The notes under the pieces are model-generated. The model saw nothing but the letters and a program-made list of their open reading frames with translations. It was not told the origin of the DNA and searched no databases. This document shows positions 63,376-64,000 of a stretch of 64,000 bases of DNA, piece after piece (within the stretch, counting starts at the first letter, position 1; the number at the start of each line of letters is the position of its first letter). The DNA is from Bacteroidota bacterium. GTDB lineage: Bacteria > Bacteroidota > Bacteroidia > Bacteroidales > TTA-H9. The translations under genes and the position numbers were made by a program. The stretch is taken from assembly GCA_003250395.1 (NCBI GenBank), contig QKGM01000053.1:1-64000 (forward strand), given 5' to 3'.

Positions 63376-64000
63376 CTACCGTGAAGAGAGATAAACCGAA
63401 AAAATTGTACCCCTCCCAACCATGCTGTTCACTTCAACCCTTCCATGGTTTTGCTCAATAAAATCTTTGCAAAGGACAAGTCCCAGACCTGTACCTTTTT
63501 CATTTAAAGTCCCGACAGATGTACCTGATGTTTTAATCCTGAAAAGATTTTCCAATTGTTCCTCATTCATACCGATTCCATTATCAATAACCCTTATGAC
63601 TCCTGCCTGATTCTCGTAAATGGCTTCAATCCTGACAGTACCTCCAGGTTTGGTAAATTTTAGCGCGTTAGAAGTCAGATTTCTGATAATAAACCTGATC
63701 ATTTCCTGATCAGCAGTAATAACGAATGATTCAGGAATAACTATTTCAATGGAAATTTTCTTCCCTGCAGCCTGCATTCTCATTGCCGATACTTCTTCTT
63801 CAACCAATGGCTTTAATGCAAACTCTGAAGGAACTACCACGTGCATCTTCATCTGACTACGCGCCCATTGGAGCAGGTTATCGAGCAACCATGCCAATTG
63901 ACTTGCGCTATCGTTCAGCAGGTTATGCATTTTTCTTATCTCATCCTCTTTTAAAGTATCGAAATCTTCATTTAAAATTGTAATTCCCCCTAATATTCCC
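63376..64000 (-). CDS. Partial sensor histidine kinase, paralogue of the neighbouring TPR kinase
   Basis: The C-terminal part of a histidine kinase; the frame stays open to the window edge, so the N-terminus lies outside. The visible 207 residues start GILGGITILNEDFDTLKEDE and include LAWLLDNLLQWARSQMKMHV, RFIIRNLTSNALKFT, VIDNGIGM and GTGLGLVLCKDFIEQNHG. Almost every motif matches the neighbouring TPR kinase (GILGCVTVLNEDYDSL and LAWLLDNLLQWARNQMKMHV at the same place). The two genes are therefore tandem paralogues on the same strand. The conserved H-box histidine is just beyond the edge. Confidence 0.88.
   Translation of the reverse strand, partial: GILGGITILNEDFDTLKEDEIRKMHNLLNDSASQLAWLLDNLLQWARSQMKMHVVVPSEFALKPLVEEEVSAMRMQAAGKKISIEIVIPESFVITADQEMIRFIIRNLTSNALKFTKPGGTVRIEAIYENQAGVIRVIDNGIGMNEEQLENLFRIKTSGTSVGTLNEKGTGLGLVLCKDFIEQNHGRVEVNSMVGRGTIFSVYLSSR

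Overview
This window is typical chromosomal DNA of a member of the Bacteroidota. The evidence is a 287-residue primary sigma factor of the Bacteroidota type, many promoters carrying the TAnnTTTG minus-7 element used in this phylum, a secreted peptidase with a type IX secretion (T9SS) sorting tail, OmpA, FadL-like and TonB-type outer membrane proteins, and a LytS/LytR-type two-component pair. I see no rRNA, tRNA, CRISPR array, prophage or insertion sequence. Codon use looks uniform, except for one GC-richer DUF6266-type gene at 16.4-17.1 kb and a hexanucleotide repeat beside it.

Layout. 0-4.1 kb: core genes rpsO, pnp and rpoD, all on the minus strand. 4.3-7.9 kb: two secreted peptidases (M64 and dipeptidyl-peptidase IV type). 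8.1-14.2 kb: a SMUG2-like uracil-DNA glycosylase converging on a three-gene RND efflux operon (adaptor, pump, TolC). 14.6-17.1 kb: a PQQ-type beta-propeller protein and the DUF6266 protein. 17.6-20.3 kb: a hexanucleotide repeat array followed by an AmgK-type sugar kinase fused to a RapZ C-terminal domain, a 41-residue zinc-ribbon protein and a MurU-type nucleotidyltransferase, which together look like a peptidoglycan-sugar recycling operon. 20.5-26.4 kb: a lysine-rich mini-protein, a universal stress protein, a four-PAS hybrid histidine kinase and two small proteins. 26.4-33.0 kb: a LytS/LytR-type pair next to a MacAB-TolC-like export operon.

33.5-39.9 kb: a T9SS-exported C10 cysteine peptidase, a TonB-type beta-barrel receptor and a second universal stress protein. 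39.9-45.2 kb: a beta-lactamase-fold serine hydrolase divergent from a secreted class II cyclic-nucleotide phosphodiesterase, then a STAS protein and a soluble class III cyclase-like protein, then an outer membrane barrel. 45.3-45.9 kb: a PIN toxin/antitoxin pair in which three of the four usual catalytic acids are changed. 46.3-51.2 kb: a secreted protein of unknown function, an OmpA-family lipid/peptidoglycan-anchoring type protein and topoisomerase III. 51.2-52.2 kb: one kilobase without a convincing gene but with tandem TTCGAA repeats. 52.2-59.4 kb: a PKD-domain surface protein lacking its expected sorting tail, a GH29 alpha-L-fucosidase, a PIF1-like helicase with HRDC and HTH domains, and an exported EEP-family hydrolase. 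59.4-64.0 kb: a FadL-like porin and two tandem paralogous TPR histidine kinases, the second cut off by the window edge.

The most promising places for new biology are the AmgK-RapZ-C / zinc-ribbon / MurU operon with its repeat array, the periplasmic phosphodiesterase / STAS / cyclase cluster, and the catalytically altered PIN module. All functional calls come from reading motifs by eye; no database search was run.
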